DNA from: Magnetococcales bacterium WMHbin3
GTDB taxonomy: Bacteria; Pseudomonadota; Magnetococcia; Magnetococcales; Magnetaquicoccaceae
Assembly: GCA_002753185.1 (NCBI GenBank)
Contig: PDZX01000023.1
Span: forward strand, 1 to 56,519
Length of the DNA stretch: 56,519 nucleotides
Reading direction: 5' to 3'
This document shows positions 26,374 to 35,964 of this stretch, piece after piece. The notes under the pieces were generated by a model. It saw only the letters and a list, made by a program, of their open reading frames with translations. It had not been told where the DNA came from and did not search any database. Within the stretch, counting starts at the first letter, position 1; each line of letters opens with the position of its first letter. The position numbers and the translations under genes are program-made.

Positions 26374-27948
26374 AGTCTGTTCCATCGCTTCCACCCCGAT
26401 CAGGCGGGCATCGAATTCGGTCATGAACCGCTGGACCATGGGATGCGCCTTGACCTCCTGCTCCAGAGTGGCGCGGTGTTCCCTGGCCTGACGTTCGTTC
26501 TGTTCCAGCGTGGTTTCGGGGCGGGGGGCGCCGGACGGAGGGTCCACCTTGATCCGCAGGCCGGCCATGCCATGCCTTGCCAGGAACGGCTCCAGCATGG
26601 CGCGGAACTGCTCCGGAGTGCCGAAGCAGTCGTCCAGGAGTTGCAGATGCAGACGAACCGGATTCTCCCCGGCATCCTTGTCGAACGCCAGACAGGCAAC
26701 CTGGCTAAGGAACCTGAGATGCACTTCCGGATCATGTTCCTTGGCCAGGGATAACAGTTGCTCCCATGTCGCCGGCGGCTTGACCCGCTCAGGCGCCGGG
26801 GGCGGCGGTGGTAGCGCGGCCATGACGGGGCGGACGGGTGTCGGCGGGGGCTGGGGCGCGCCTCCGGTGCTCAGGGAGGCGATCAGTTTGTCCAATTCCG
26901 GGATCGGGCGCAGATAGGCGGCGCGCAGCAACATCATCTCCAACGCCTGGGCCGGCTTCTGGGCGAATTTGATCTCTCCCTCCCCCTTGAGCAGCGTCTG
27001 ATACACCATCTGGAGATGCTCCAGGGAGTGGGGGCCAACGGGACCGGTTCGCGTCACCCGCGCCCGGACACGCTGATGCACCTGATCCAGGAGGTCCCGC
27101 GCCAGGGCGTTTGGCTCCACCCCCCCGGCGTGGAATTGATCGAGCGCCTGCAACAGTTCCGGCCCCTGCCCGGCCAGGAGATGCTCCAGCAACCGCGTCA
27201 CGGCATCCTGATCCGTCAGGCCCAGCAGGGTATGCACCGTCTCGTGGCGAACCGTGCCGTTGCCGTGGGCGATGGCCTGATCCAACAGGGAAAGCCCGTC
27301 GCGCACCGAGCCGTCCGCCGCCGTCACCACGGCCTGCAACCCGGCATCGTCCCAGGCGATCCCCTCGCTGGTCAGGATCGCCTCCAGATGGCTGGTCAGG
27401 GTGGCGGCCGTCACCCGTTTCAGGTCGTGGCGCTGGCAGCGGCTGAGAATGGTGGCCGGGATCTTGCGCGGTTCCGTGGTGGCGAAAATGAATTTCACAT
27501 GGGACGGCGGCTCCTCCAGGGTCTTGAGCAGGGCGTTGAACGCCTGGGTCGAGAGCATGTGTACCTCGTCCAGGATGAACACCTTGTAAGGCGCGGAGGT
27601 CGGGGCATAGGGGGCCAGTTCCAGAAGTTCCCGCATCTGTTCCACCTTGGTGCGGGAGGCGGCGTCGATCTCCATCACGTCCGGATGCGAACCGGAGATC
27701 ACCTCCGCGCAGGAGGGGCATTGGCCGCACGGTTCGGGGGTGGTGGTCTCCCGGCAGTTGAGGCGCATGGCCAGAATGCGGGCCAGGGTGGTCTTGCCCA
27801 CCCCGCGCGTGCCGGAAAAGAGAATGGCATGCGGCATCCGCCCGGCGATCAGGGCGTTTTGCAGGGCCTGGACCACATGCTGCTGTCCGATCAGAGAGGC
27901 GAAGTTCCTGGGGCGCCAGCGGCGGGCCAAAACGACATAGGCGGTCAT
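26368..27948 (-). CDS. dnaX: DNA polymerase III subunit tau/gamma
   Basis: 526 residues. The clamp-loader ATPase starts MTAYVVLARRWRPRNFASLI with Walker A GTRGVGKT (46-53), four zinc-binding cysteines (65, 74, 77, 80), Walker B-type FILDEVHML and the sensor motif TILSRCQRH. Domain III follows and a proline-rich linker (about 375-400) leads to a C-terminal tau-like domain. It is shorter than E. coli tau (643 residues). I see no clear A-rich frameshift site for a gamma product. No strong Shine-Dalgarno precedes ATG 27948. The SRP RNA gene lies 26 bases upstream. The usual partners ybaB and recR do not follow. Confidence 0.94.
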   Translation of the reverse strand: MTAYVVLARRWRPRNFASLIGQQHVVQALQNALIAGRMPHAILFSGTRGVGKTTLARILAMRLNCRETTTPEPCGQCPSCAEVISGSHPDVMEIDAASRTKVEQMRELLELAPYAPTSAPYKVFILDEVHMLSTQAFNALLKTLEEPPSHVKFIFATTEPRKIPATILSRCQRHDLKRVTAATLTSHLEAILTSEGIAWDDAGLQAVVTAADGSVRDGLSLLDQAIAHGNGTVRHETVHTLLGLTDQDAVTRLLEHLLAGQGPELLQALDQFHAGGVEPNALARDLLDQVHQRVRARVTRTGPVGPHSLEHLQMVYQTLLKGEGEIKFAQKPAQALEMMLLRAAYLRPIPELDKLIASLSTGGAPQPPPTPVRPVMAALPPPPPAPERVKPPATWEQLLSLAKEHDPEVHLRFLSQVACLAFDKDAGENPVRLHLQLLDDCFGTPEQFRAMLEPFLARHGMAGLRIKVDPPSGAPRPETTLEQNERQAREHRATLEQEVKAHPMVQRFMTEFDARLIGVEAMEQTS

Positions 27949-27973
27949 GCGAACCGATGGGAATAAGGTTGAA

Positions 27974-28091
27974 GGGCGGCTCCGGCCAGGTGGAATACGG
28001 CACACGAAAGGTTCCGCTGCCGCTGCTACCTTCCGGTCCTGACGGGGTTCACGGATTTTCGTTGCGTACGACCTGGCCATCAACGCCGCCC
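27974..28091 (-). ncRNA. ffs: signal recognition particle 4.5S-type RNA
   Basis: On the minus strand the sequence folds into one long hairpin. The outer arms GGGCGGC (28091-28085) and GCCGCCC (27980-27974), then GGCCAGGT/ACCTGGCC, close an apical part holding the SRP hallmark GTCAGGACCGGAAGGTAGCA. The length of about 118 is normal for small bacterial SRP RNAs. It binds Ffh and targets nascent membrane proteins. It sits upstream of dnaX, as in several proteobacteria. The exact ends are inferred from base pairing. Confidence 0.92.
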
Positions 28092-28102
28092 ACACGCCAA
28101 CA

Positions 28103-28131
28103 ACCATATCCCATGGCATGGCGAATGGCAA
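28103..28131 (-). promoter_or_regulatory. candidate promoter of ffs
   Basis: On the minus strand TTGCCA (28131-28126), a 17-base spacer and TATGGT (28108-28103) lie just upstream of the RNA. The start would fall a few bases before the folded 5' end, leaving a short leader for processing. Confidence 0.55.
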
Positions 28132-28170
28132 GTGGAATTGTCGCACTGTCCGGCGTCGGGACGAATGGCG

Positions 28171-28199
28171 TTGACTGCCGGGTACCTGTGGGTGATACT
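28171..28199 (+). promoter_or_regulatory. candidate promoter of the sulfotransferase-AmmeMemoRadiSam operon
   Basis: TTGACT (28171-28176), a 17-base spacer and GATACT (28194-28199) lie about 50 bases before the ATG at 28248. The region is divergent from ffs. Confidence 0.6.
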
Positions 28200-28247
28200 T
28201 TACGCGGTGGGGCAACGCCTTTTCATGACGTACCCAGGAGCCGAACC

Positions 28248-29360
28248 ATGCCGGAATCCCCTGCCTGCCCATCCTCCGCATCCGTGGCGACTCCGGTGTT
28301 CGTGGTCGGCTGCGACCGCTCCGGGACCACCCTGCTGACCGCCCTGATCGAGTCGCGGCTCGGCCTGGCCGCCCCTCTGGAGACCCACTTCATCCCCTAT
28401 TTCGCCCGCACCCTCTTCCTGTGGGGCGATCTGGGGCGTCGCCGCAACCGCGAGCGCCTGTTGACCGCCATCGGTCATTTTCTGGAGATCCTGCTGGTCT
28501 CCAGCACCCCGCAACTCGACCCGGAGGAGGCGCGCTCCGGCACCCTGCTGGCCGTCCTGCCCCAGGCGGAGGCGATGCTCGACGCCTGCGACGACTTCGG
28601 CGGGATGATCCGCCAGTTCTTCGCGCAATACGCCCTTCTGCACCGCAAATCCGGCTGGGTGGACAACAGTTCGTTCTACGAACCGATCTCCCTGGAGGTC
28701 TGGCAACGGCACCTCCCGGAGTTGCAGGTCATTCATATCGTGCGCGACGGCCGGGATGTGGCCCTCTCCTGGCTGCGCTCCTGGTGGGGACCCGCTACCC
28801 TGGGAGAGGCGATGCGCTTGTGGAGCCGGCATGTGCTCGACAAGCGGGAGTGGGGGGCCGCCCACCCCGACAGCTACCTGGAGGTATGCTACGAGAGCCT
28901 CCTGGGCGACCCGGAAGGGGAACTGGAACGGATCGCCGCGTTTCTTGGCCGCCGGATCGAGGGCGCGCCAACCGATCTGACCGCAAGCACGACCGCCCGG
29001 ATTCTCTCCACGGGCGGGACCCATGATCTCCTGCGTGGTCCCATCGTGGCGACCAACCGGGACAAGTGGCGGGCCATCATGAGCACCGAGGAGCAGGCCT
29101 ATTGCGAGTTCATCGCCAGCGCCACCCTGGAATCCAGCGGCTATCCCATCCTGCATGCGCCGATCTCCTGGTTCGACCGGTTTACGTTTGGCGCGCGGTT
29201 GTTGGTCGCCTTGCCGAAAAGATATTTGTCCTTAGTGTATTATGCGAAGAAAATCAAATGGCTGGTTCCGGTGGTGCTGTTTCTCGCGGGTCCTTTTGGC
29301 GGGCGGATCACAGCGATGATTCGCGCGCGGGCGATCAAAAAAATGGAGAAAAAAATGTGA
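28248..29360 (+). CDS. PAPS-dependent sulfotransferase family protein
   Basis: 370 residues. The 5'-phosphosulfate loop reads GCDRSGTTLL (about 21-30) and the 3'-phosphate motif IHIVRDGRDVALSWL matches the sulfotransferase family. These enzymes move sulfate from PAPS to hydroxyls or amines of sugars, peptides or lipids; the acceptor is unknown. The C-terminus has a hydrophobic segment (WLVPVVLFLAGPFGG) that could anchor it to the membrane. CAGGAG lies 9 bases before the ATG. The stop overlaps the next start (ATGTGA), so it is coupled to the radical SAM gene that follows. Confidence 0.82.
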   Translation: MPESPACPSSASVATPVFVVGCDRSGTTLLTALIESRLGLAAPLETHFIPYFARTLFLWGDLGRRRNRERLLTAIGHFLEILLVSSTPQLDPEEARSGTLLAVLPQAEAMLDACDDFGGMIRQFFAQYALLHRKSGWVDNSSFYEPISLEVWQRHLPELQVIHIVRDGRDVALSWLRSWWGPATLGEAMRLWSRHVLDKREWGAAHPDSYLEVCYESLLGDPEGELERIAAFLGRRIEGAPTDLTASTTARILSTGGTHDLLRGPIVATNRDKWRAIMSTEEQAYCEFIASATLESSGYPILHAPISWFDRFTFGARLLVALPKRYLSLVYYAKKIKWLVPVVLFLAGPFGGRITAMIRARAIKKMEKKM

Positions 29361-30334
29361 ACCGGTTGGAGTGTCAACTCTGTCCGCGCTATTGCGTCAT
29401 CCCGGAAGGCGGGGCCGGGGATTGCCGCGTGCGCGTCCATCGCAACGGCAAGCTGCGCGCCGTGACCCATGGGCGACCCTCGGCCATCCATATCGATCCC
29501 ATGGAAAAGAAACCGATGTTTCATTTCCTGCCCGGAACCGCCATCTTTTCCATCGCCACCGCCGGGTGCAACCTCCACTGCCTGAACTGTCAGAACTGGC
29601 AACTCTCCCAGCGGGGCGGCGAGGAGATGGAGGTGATCTACCGTGCCCCTCCCGAAGAGGTGGTGGAGATGGCCGTGGACAAACGGTGTCCCTCCATCGC
29701 CTATACCTATTCCGAGCCTTTGGTCTATTACGAATACGTGCGCGACACCAGCATCATCGCGCGGGAAAAGGGGGTCAAAAACGTCCTGGTGTCCGCCGGA
29801 TACATCAACCGGCAGCCGATGAAGGAATTGGCCCCCCTGATCGACGGGGCCAATATCGATATCAAGGCCTTCGACGAGCGGTTCTACCGGGAGGTGTGCG
29901 GGGCGACCCTCAAGCCGGTGCTGGAGGCCCTGGAAGTGATGAAGGAGGCCGGGGTGTGGCTGGAGATCACCAATCTGGTGATCCCTGGCCTCAACGACGA
30001 CATGAGCAAGGTGCGCGCCCTGGCCGTCTGGGTCCGGGACCATCTCGGCGCGGAGACCCCGCTGCACTTCAGCCGGTTCACGCCCATGTACCGGATGCGC
30101 AATCTCCCGCCGACCCCCGCCGAACTGCTGGTCCATTGCCGCCAGGAGGCCCGGGCCGCCGGACTCCGGCACGTCTACATCGGCAATCAGCCGGGTGTCG
30201 AGGGGGAATCGACCCTCTGTCCCCGCGATGGAACCTTGCTGATTCGGCGGTTCGGGTTCACTATCATGGAATATCATCTTGTGGACGGGCGATGCCCGGT
30301 ATGCCACCAAGCGATGGCCGGGGTGTGGACATGA
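29357..30334 (+). CDS. amrS: AmmeMemoRadiSam system radical SAM enzyme
   Basis: 325 residues from GTG, with GGAG about 10 bases upstream. An N-terminal cysteine set (CQLC, YC, DC) precedes the radical SAM cluster CNLHCLNC (Cys 71, 75, 78). The family pattern YTYSEPLVYYEYV, ANIDIKAFDE and a C-terminal CPVCH match TIGR04337. It should bind a 4Fe-4S cluster and cleave S-adenosylmethionine. The AmmeMemoRadiSam system pairs it with Memo and AMMECR1 proteins, encoded here as a fusion. The substrate is not established as far as I know. The stop overlaps the next start (ATGA). Confidence 0.93.
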   Translation: MNRLECQLCPRYCVIPEGGAGDCRVRVHRNGKLRAVTHGRPSAIHIDPMEKKPMFHFLPGTAIFSIATAGCNLHCLNCQNWQLSQRGGEEMEVIYRAPPEEVVEMAVDKRCPSIAYTYSEPLVYYEYVRDTSIIAREKGVKNVLVSAGYINRQPMKELAPLIDGANIDIKAFDERFYREVCGATLKPVLEALEVMKEAGVWLEITNLVIPGLNDDMSKVRALAVWVRDHLGAETPLHFSRFTPMYRMRNLPPTPAELLVHCRQEARAAGLRHVYIGNQPGVEGESTLCPRDGTLLIRRFGFTIMEYHLVDGRCPVCHQAMAGVWT

Positions 30335-30537
30335 ATGAATATGCGTGCGATAGTGACAAACGGGATACAAGCTGGTATCTTGACTGTCGCAGTCGGCGTC
30401 AGGTGTTGACCGCGCTGGCGGCGGGAGGGGTGCTGCTGTTCGAACCGGAGTTGGCCGTGCCCTCTGGCGCCACACGGCCCAGGGAACTGCCATTGGCGGC
30501 GGCGGATTGTTCCGTGGCCTGGCATCTGGCGGGGTGA
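30331..30537 (+). CDS. small protein with Tat-like signal, between the AmmeMemoRadiSam genes
   Basis: 68 residues. The segment SRRQVLTALAAGGVLLF resembles a twin-arginine signal or a single membrane helix. The remaining about 30 residues have one cysteine and no known domain. The ATG overlaps the stop of the radical SAM gene, and the stop lies 12 bases before the Memo/AMMECR1 start. That position suggests a part in the cassette, for example as an exported substrate or accessory; this is inference. Confidence 0.6.
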   Translation: MNEYACDSDKRDTSWYLDCRSRRQVLTALAAGGVLLFEPELAVPSGATRPRELPLAAADCSVAWHLAG

Positions 30538-30549
30538 AAGGAGGACAAG

Positions 30550-32082
30550 ATGCGCACTTTGTTCCTGGTGGCATGGTGTTGGCTGTTGACCGTGGGGATC
30601 GCCGGCGGGGGAGTGCCGGACAACGGGGAAAAACGGCTGCGTCCGGCGGCGGTGGCCGGTTCCTGGTATCCGGGCAATCCGGAAGATCTGCGCGCCTATC
30701 TGGAGGGCCAACTCGTCCAGGCCGAGCCTCCTCCGGTCGCGGGCCTGGGGGAGGTGCGGGCCGTGCTGGCCCCCCACGCCGGTTACCGTTTCAGCGGTCC
30801 CACGGCGGCCCTGGCATTCAAGCCCCTGGTGGGCAAGCAGTTCAAGCGGGTGGTGGCGATGGGGCCGTCCCATCACGGGGATTTCGGCGGTCTGGTCGTG
30901 TCGGACGCCACCCATTTCGCCACGCCGCTGGGGGAGATTCCCCTGGATCGCGAGGCGATCCGCCAGTTGCGGCGCGCGGAGGGGGTCCGGGTGATCCCTG
31001 GCGTGGACCGCAACGAGCACAGCCTGGAGATGCAACTCCCCTGGCTGCAGGTCGCGCTGGAGTCGGGCTGGCAACTGGTGCCCGTGCTGGTGGGGCAGGC
31101 GGACGCGGCGGGATACGCGCGGGCGGCGGCGGCGCTGCGGCCCCTGCTCGATGGGGAGACCCTGCTGGTCCTGTCCGGCGATTGGACCCATTACGGCCCC
31201 AATTACGGCTATCTGCCCTTTCCCCCGGACGAAAAGGCCGGGGAACGCCTCAAGCAACTGGATCTGGGGGCATGGGAGCGGATCGCGCATGGCGATGCCA
31301 AAGGGTTGTTGGCCTATCGGGAACGAACCGGAATCACCGCCTGCGCCTTTGGGCCGATGATGGTTTTTTTGCATCTTTCCGGTCGCGAGTTGACCGCCAC
31401 GCTGGCCGGCATGGCCACCAGCGGCCCGGTGACGCGGGACAATCCCAATTCGGTCGGTTATCTGGCCGCATGGTTCGTCTCCGGGCATCCCCTGTCCGGC
31501 GCGACGACCGGGGAGTTGACGCAAGAGGAGATGACGCAACTGCATGAATTGGCTCGCAAGGCGTTGCGGCTCGCGGTCAGCGGCGGCCCGGAGGCGGCCA
31601 ACGCCCAGGCCGTGGCCACCGGGATGACCCTGCCCGAAACGCTGAAACAACCACGCGGGGCCTTCGTCACCCTGAAGCGGGGGGAGGATCTGCGGGGTTG
31701 CATCGGTTACATCGCCCCTATCAAGCCGCTGTACGAAGCGGTGGTGGAGAACGCGGTGAATGCCGCCTTGCGGGATCACCGTTTTCGCCCGGTTCGCTCC
31801 GAGGAACTGCCGGGGCTGAACCTGGAAGTGAGCGTCCTGAGTCCGCTGACTCCGGTGGACTCCTATCGGGAAATCGAGGTGGGACGCCATGGCATGACCT
31901 TGAGTAAAATGGGCCGCAACGCCGTCTTCCTGCCGGAGGTGGCGCCGGAACAGGGATGGAACCTGGAACAGACCTTGACCGAACTCGCCCTCAAGGCGGG
32001 TCTGCCCGGCGACGCCTGGAAGGAGAACGCCCGCTTCGAGGTCTTCACCGCGCAGAAATGGACTGCGCCTTTTACACACTGA
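30550..32082 (+). CDS. AmmeMemoRadiSam proteins B and A fused (Memo-AMMECR1), exported
   Basis: 510 residues. A signal peptide ([20 protein letters not shown]) is followed by a Memo domain (about 28-300), with the histidine motifs [33 protein letters not shown] and SGDWTHYG. An AMMECR1 domain (about 330-510) carries the hallmark LRGCIGYI (about 380-387). In many genomes these are separate proteins; here they are fused and appear to be exported, although the radical SAM partner is cytoplasmic. AAGGAGG lies just before the ATG. The function of the system is unknown. Confidence 0.92.
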   Translation: MRTLFLVAWCWLLTVGIAGGGVPDNGEKRLRPAAVAGSWYPGNPEDLRAYLEGQLVQAEPPPVAGLGEVRAVLAPHAGYRFSGPTAALAFKPLVGKQFKRVVAMGPSHHGDFGGLVVSDATHFATPLGEIPLDREAIRQLRRAEGVRVIPGVDRNEHSLEMQLPWLQVALESGWQLVPVLVGQADAAGYARAAAALRPLLDGETLLVLSGDWTHYGPNYGYLPFPPDEKAGERLKQLDLGAWERIAHGDAKGLLAYRERTGITACAFGPMMVFLHLSGRELTATLAGMATSGPVTRDNPNSVGYLAAWFVSGHPLSGATTGELTQEEMTQLHELARKALRLAVSGGPEAANAQAVATGMTLPETLKQPRGAFVTLKRGEDLRGCIGYIAPIKPLYEAVVENAVNAALRDHRFRPVRSEELPGLNLEVSVLSPLTPVDSYREIEVGRHGMTLSKMGRNAVFLPEVAPEQGWNLEQTLTELALKAGLPGDAWKENARFEVFTAQKWTAPFTH

Positions 32083-32095
32083 AGAGGGGTCTGAC

Positions 32096-34120
32096 ATGTG
32101 GAATAATCTCAGTCTTGGCAAGAAGATTCTGACCGGAATCGGCGTGGTGTTGTTGTCGCTGATGGGGGTGGCGGGGTGGTCCCTGATGGGGATGACCCGC
32201 ATGGTGGATGAAGGGATGCAGGTGGTGGAGGGGAACAAGCTGCGGGGCGAGGTCCTGCAGCGCGAGGTGGACCACCTCAACTGGGCCAACCGGGTGGGCG
32301 CCTTCATCAACGACGAGAAGATCACCGAGATCGGCGTGCAGTTGGATCATACCATGTGCGCGTTCGGCAAGTGGTTTTATGGTGATGGCCGCAAGCACGC
32401 GGAAAGCCTGGTCCCGTCCCTGAAGACGGTTCTGGACGCCGTGGAGGAGCCGCATAAGCTGCTGCATGCCTCGGCGCGCAAGATCAACGAGGTATTCAAG
32501 CGGGCCGACATGGGGTTGCCGGAGTTTCTCGTCCAGCGCGAGGTGGATCACCTGGTCTGGTCGGGCAAGGTGCAGGACAGCATTCTGCAAGGTCAGAAGG
32601 ACCTGACCGTGCAACTCGACCCCACCAAGTGCGGATTGGGCAAATTCATGTTCGGCGAGGAAGGCAAGAAGATGCGCGCCTCGGACGCCGAACTGGGGCG
32701 GATGCTGGATGAGATGGACCCGGAACACCGCAAGCTGCACAAGGCCGGGGAGGGGATCAAGACCGCGCTGGTGGCCGGGGATACGGCGTTGGCGGGCAAG
32801 CGCTATCAGGAAGAGGTGGTGCCGGCACTGGGCAAGGTGCGCGGCGTGCTGGCCAAGATGCAGGATCGGGCGAGAAAGAACCTGGAGGGCAAGAGTCAGG
32901 CCGAAAGGATCTTCTCTGAGGAGACCCAGGTCCATCTGGCTGCGGTTAAGAAGCAGTTTCACGAGATGAGCAAAATTACCCAGGAAAGCATCCTGTCGGA
33001 ACAGCAGATGATCGGCAATGCCCGCAACGTGCGTGGCGTGGTGGTGGTGGTCTCCCTGGCGGCCATCGTCATCGGCTTGTTGCTGGCGTTGTGGATCAGC
33101 CGTTCCATTACCAGGCCGATTCTGGTCAGTCTCCATTTCGCCGAGAAGGTGGCGAACGGGGATTTGAGCGAGAATTGCGATTGCGATGTGAACCGGAAGG
33201 ACGAGGCCGGGCGCATGGCGTTGGCGCTCAACGACATGGTCGTGCATTTGCGGGGGGTGGTGGAGGAGGTGATCCAGGCCGCCGAGAGTGTGGCCAATGG
33301 CAGCCAGGAGTTGTCCTCCAACGCGCAGAACCTTTCCACCGGAGCCACCGAGCAAGCCGCCTCCATCGAGGAGACCTCGTCGGCCATGGAGGAGATGGTT
33401 TCCAACATTCAACACAACACCGACAATGCCCAGACCACCGAAAAGATCGCCTCCCAGGCCGCCCGTGACGCCCTGGATGGGGGAAAATCGGTGACCGAGG
33501 CGGTGGCGGCCATGCGGGAGATCGCCAGCAAGATTTCCATCATCGAGGAGATCGCGCGGCAGACCAATCTGTTGGCCTTGAACGCGGCCATCGAGGCCGC
33601 CAGGGCCGGGGAGCACGGCAAGGGGTTCGCGGTGGTGGCCGCCGAGGTGAGAAAACTGGCGGAGCGCAGTCAGACCGCCGCAGGCGAGATCGGGCATCTT
33701 TCCGCCTCCAGCGTGGAGGTGGCGGAGCGAACCGGACAGATCATGAGCAAGCTGGTTCCGGACATTCAGCGCACCTCGGAGTTGGTGCAGGAGATCGCCT
33801 CGTCCAGCGTGGAGCAGAATCAGGGCGCATCGCAGATCAACAAGGCGATTCAGCAGTTGGATCAGGTGATTCAGCGCAATGCCGGGGCGAGCGAGGAGAT
33901 GGCGGCCACCGCCGACGAGTTGTCCGGTCAGGCCGGTATGTTGCGCAAGAGCATGGCGTTCTTCAAGACCGGCAAGCATGGGCGGGAGGCGTCGCCTGTC
34001 GGGCGTCGCGAGCCGCGTCTGATGGCTCCGGTGGTCGTCAAAAAACAGGGAGCCGCCACGACCACCAAGGCGTTGCCCGCCCCCAAACAGGCCGACGACG
34101 ATGAGTTCGAGACCTTCTGA
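32096..34120 (+). CDS. methyl-accepting chemotaxis protein with two tandem CZB domains
   Basis: 674 residues. Membrane helices at about 10-32 and 313-335 enclose two consecutive chemoreceptor zinc-binding domains. The first has His 60, Cys 88, His 120 and His 124; the second His 152, Cys 179, His 211 and His 215, the usual 3His/Cys zinc set. A HAMP domain and a long coiled coil with the signalling hairpin ([20 protein letters not shown]) follow. The last residues, EFETF, resemble the NWETF tether for CheR/CheB. CZB domains are mostly cytoplasmic; here both lie between the membrane helices. Zinc, hypochlorite or redox sensing is inferred from the family. GAAGAGGGG precedes the ATG. Confidence 0.93.
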   Translation: MWNNLSLGKKILTGIGVVLLSLMGVAGWSLMGMTRMVDEGMQVVEGNKLRGEVLQREVDHLNWANRVGAFINDEKITEIGVQLDHTMCAFGKWFYGDGRKHAESLVPSLKTVLDAVEEPHKLLHASARKINEVFKRADMGLPEFLVQREVDHLVWSGKVQDSILQGQKDLTVQLDPTKCGLGKFMFGEEGKKMRASDAELGRMLDEMDPEHRKLHKAGEGIKTALVAGDTALAGKRYQEEVVPALGKVRGVLAKMQDRARKNLEGKSQAERIFSEETQVHLAAVKKQFHEMSKITQESILSEQQMIGNARNVRGVVVVVSLAAIVIGLLLALWISRSITRPILVSLHFAEKVANGDLSENCDCDVNRKDEAGRMALALNDMVVHLRGVVEEVIQAAESVANGSQELSSNAQNLSTGATEQAASIEETSSAMEEMVSNIQHNTDNAQTTEKIASQAARDALDGGKSVTEAVAAMREIASKISIIEEIARQTNLLALNAAIEAARAGEHGKGFAVVAAEVRKLAERSQTAAGEIGHLSASSVEVAERTGQIMSKLVPDIQRTSELVQEIASSSVEQNQGASQINKAIQQLDQVIQRNAGASEEMAATADELSGQAGMLRKSMAFFKTGKHGREASPVGRREPRLMAPVVVKKQGAATTTKALPAPKQADDDEFETF

Positions 34121-34162
34121 CGCCATGCCCGGCGCAGTGCGCGAGGGGAGGAAGATCGGCGG

Positions 34163-35443
34163 GTGAACCTGTTCTTTTTCGCCATGGTCGCCATCGCTTT
34201 CGGAGTGAGCGCGGTTCGACAGATTGCGTGGACTCCTGGCGATGGCGGCGACGCTCCCATGCAGGCGTTGACCAATGGCATGGTGGAGGCCGCTTCCGGT
34301 TCCGTGACCCTCTCCATCGGGATGGTGGGGGTGATGGCGTTGTTTTTGGGGCTGATGAAGGTGGCGGAGGCGGGGGGATTGCTCACCATGTTGGCGCGGT
34401 TGATCCGGCCCATGATGGTGCGTCTGTTCCCGGAGGTTCCGGCGGACCATCCGGCGATGGGGGCGATGATTCTGAATCTGTCGGCCAACGCCCTGGGCCT
34501 CGGCAACGCGGCGACCCCTTTCGGGATTCGCGCCATGAAGGAGCTGGACCGGCTCAATCCCGTGCCTGGCAGCGCCACCAACGCCATGGCGTTGTTTCTG
34601 GCCATCAATACGTCGAGTGTCACGCTGGTGCCGACCAGCGTGATCGCTTTGCGGGCCTCGGCGGGTTCCGCCGATCCGGCGGCGATCTTGTCCACCACGT
34701 TGTTCGCCACCTTTTTTTCCACCACGGTGGCGATTGTCTCCGCCAAGTGGTTGCAGAGGTTTTTCCCCATGGACCCGCCGGTGGCGCCGGAGGAGGCGTC
34801 CGTGCCCATGGAGCGGGATCCCTCCCTGGTGGTGGAGGGGGGGTATCCGATGTGGGTTTCGGTGGTAGCGTTGTTGGCGCTGATCGGGTTGATTCCGCTG
34901 GCCATTGTTTACGGGCGCGTCATTTCGCCATGGGTGTTGCCCGTGATCATGGTGGGGATGTTGGCCTTTGGCTGGTGGCGTGGGGTATTGGTCTACGAGG
35001 TGTTCGTGGAGGGGGCGCGGGAGGGGTTCGAGGTGGGGGTGCGGATCATCCCCTATCTGGTGGCGATCCTGACGGCGGTGGGGATGTTGCGGGTGAGTGG
35101 CGCCCTGGGGTCTTTCACCGGTCTGGTGGGACCGCTCACCGCCGCCATCGGTCTGCCCGCCGATGCCCTGACCATGGCGATTTTGCGTCCCTTGTCCGGT
35201 TCCGGGGCGCAGGGGTATCTGGCCTCCCTGTTGCAGAATCCGGCCATCGGTCCCGACGGCTACATCGGCATGCTGACCAGCACCCTCCAGGGATCCTCGG
35301 AGACGACTTTTTATATTTTGGCAGTCTATTATGGCGCCATCCGCATCCGCCGCATCCGCCACACCCTGGCCGCCGCCCTGCTGGGCGACCTGGCCGGGGT
35401 GGTGGCATCGGTCTTCATTTGCTCGCTTTTGTATGCCTCATGA
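34163..35443 (+). CDS. SpmA-SpmB-like nucleoside-recognition membrane protein (fusion)
   Basis: 426 residues from GTG, with GAGGGGAGGAAG upstream. The N-terminal half resembles SpmA (MILNLSANALGLGNAATPFG, MALFLAINTSSVTLVPTSVI). The C-terminal half resembles SpmB (AILRPLSGSGAQGYLASLL, STLQGSSETTFYILAVYYG). Both belong to the gate-domain (nucleoside recognition) superfamily of membrane proteins. In Bacillus they act in spore maturation, but this organism is Gram-negative, so the role must differ; transport of a nucleoside-like or small molecule is a guess. The stop overlaps the next start. Confidence 0.85.
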   Translation: MNLFFFAMVAIAFGVSAVRQIAWTPGDGGDAPMQALTNGMVEAASGSVTLSIGMVGVMALFLGLMKVAEAGGLLTMLARLIRPMMVRLFPEVPADHPAMGAMILNLSANALGLGNAATPFGIRAMKELDRLNPVPGSATNAMALFLAINTSSVTLVPTSVIALRASAGSADPAAILSTTLFATFFSTTVAIVSAKWLQRFFPMDPPVAPEEASVPMERDPSLVVEGGYPMWVSVVALLALIGLIPLAIVYGRVISPWVLPVIMVGMLAFGWWRGVLVYEVFVEGAREGFEVGVRIIPYLVAILTAVGMLRVSGALGSFTGLVGPLTAAIGLPADALTMAILRPLSGSGAQGYLASLLQNPAIGPDGYIGMLTSTLQGSSETTFYILAVYYGAIRIRRIRHTLAAALLGDLAGVVASVFICSLLYAS

Positions 35444-35964
35444 TCACCCCCGCCACCCTGGAGAACGAATGGCTGGGCAACCTGGGACGCCGGACGCGGC
35501 GGACGGTGCGGGAGATGGCGGGCGAGGCGCTGCTGGCGGCGAACGCCGGGCCGGACGAAACCTTCTTCGCCGCGTTGGGGGTGGCCTCCCACCAGGTGAT
35601 CCTGCGGCATCTCCTGCGCCGCCATTTCCTCCCCCTGCGGCTGTTCGTCTGGCGGCAGGCGGTGCTGGCTACCCATCCGGCCTGGGCGGAACGCCTGTTT
35701 GTGGCCCTGGGCGGCCAATTGCCGGGCAAACCGGCTGAGCAGGCGCGCATCCGCAACGATCTGGCCTTTTTTCAACTCATCACCGACCAGTTCGCCGAGG
35801 AGGGGTTTATCAGTGTGGCCTTGCATCTGGTCCAAAAGGTGCATGGGGAAATCCCCAGGCGGCCCGGCAATCTGGATCACGTCGTGGGCCTGAACGCCTG
35901 GCTCGACGAACGGTATCAGGAGGATCTGGAGCGGCTGGGAGGATCGGAGATCAGGCCGGGGTGA
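35440..35964 (+). CDS. protein of unknown function coupled to the SpmA-SpmB-like gene
   Basis: 174 residues, soluble and mainly helical, rich in Arg and Leu. I recognise no family. The ATG overlaps the stop of the membrane protein gene (ATGA), which suggests a partner role. The last about 49 bases overlap the antisense 3' tail of the TPR-glycosyltransferase frame. Confidence 0.7.
   Translation: MITPATLENEWLGNLGRRTRRTVREMAGEALLAANAGPDETFFAALGVASHQVILRHLLRRHFLPLRLFVWRQAVLATHPAWAERLFVALGGQLPGKPAEQARIRNDLAFFQLITDQFAEEGFISVALHLVQKVHGEIPRRPGNLDHVVGLNAWLDERYQEDLERLGGSEIRPG

Noticed and set aside
32072..35362. Very long open frame (1096 codons) on the minus strand
   Set aside because: It is antisense to the chemoreceptor and the SpmA-SpmB-like gene, which have clear motifs, and its protein is His/Gln/Gly-rich, as expected for a GC-rich shadow frame.
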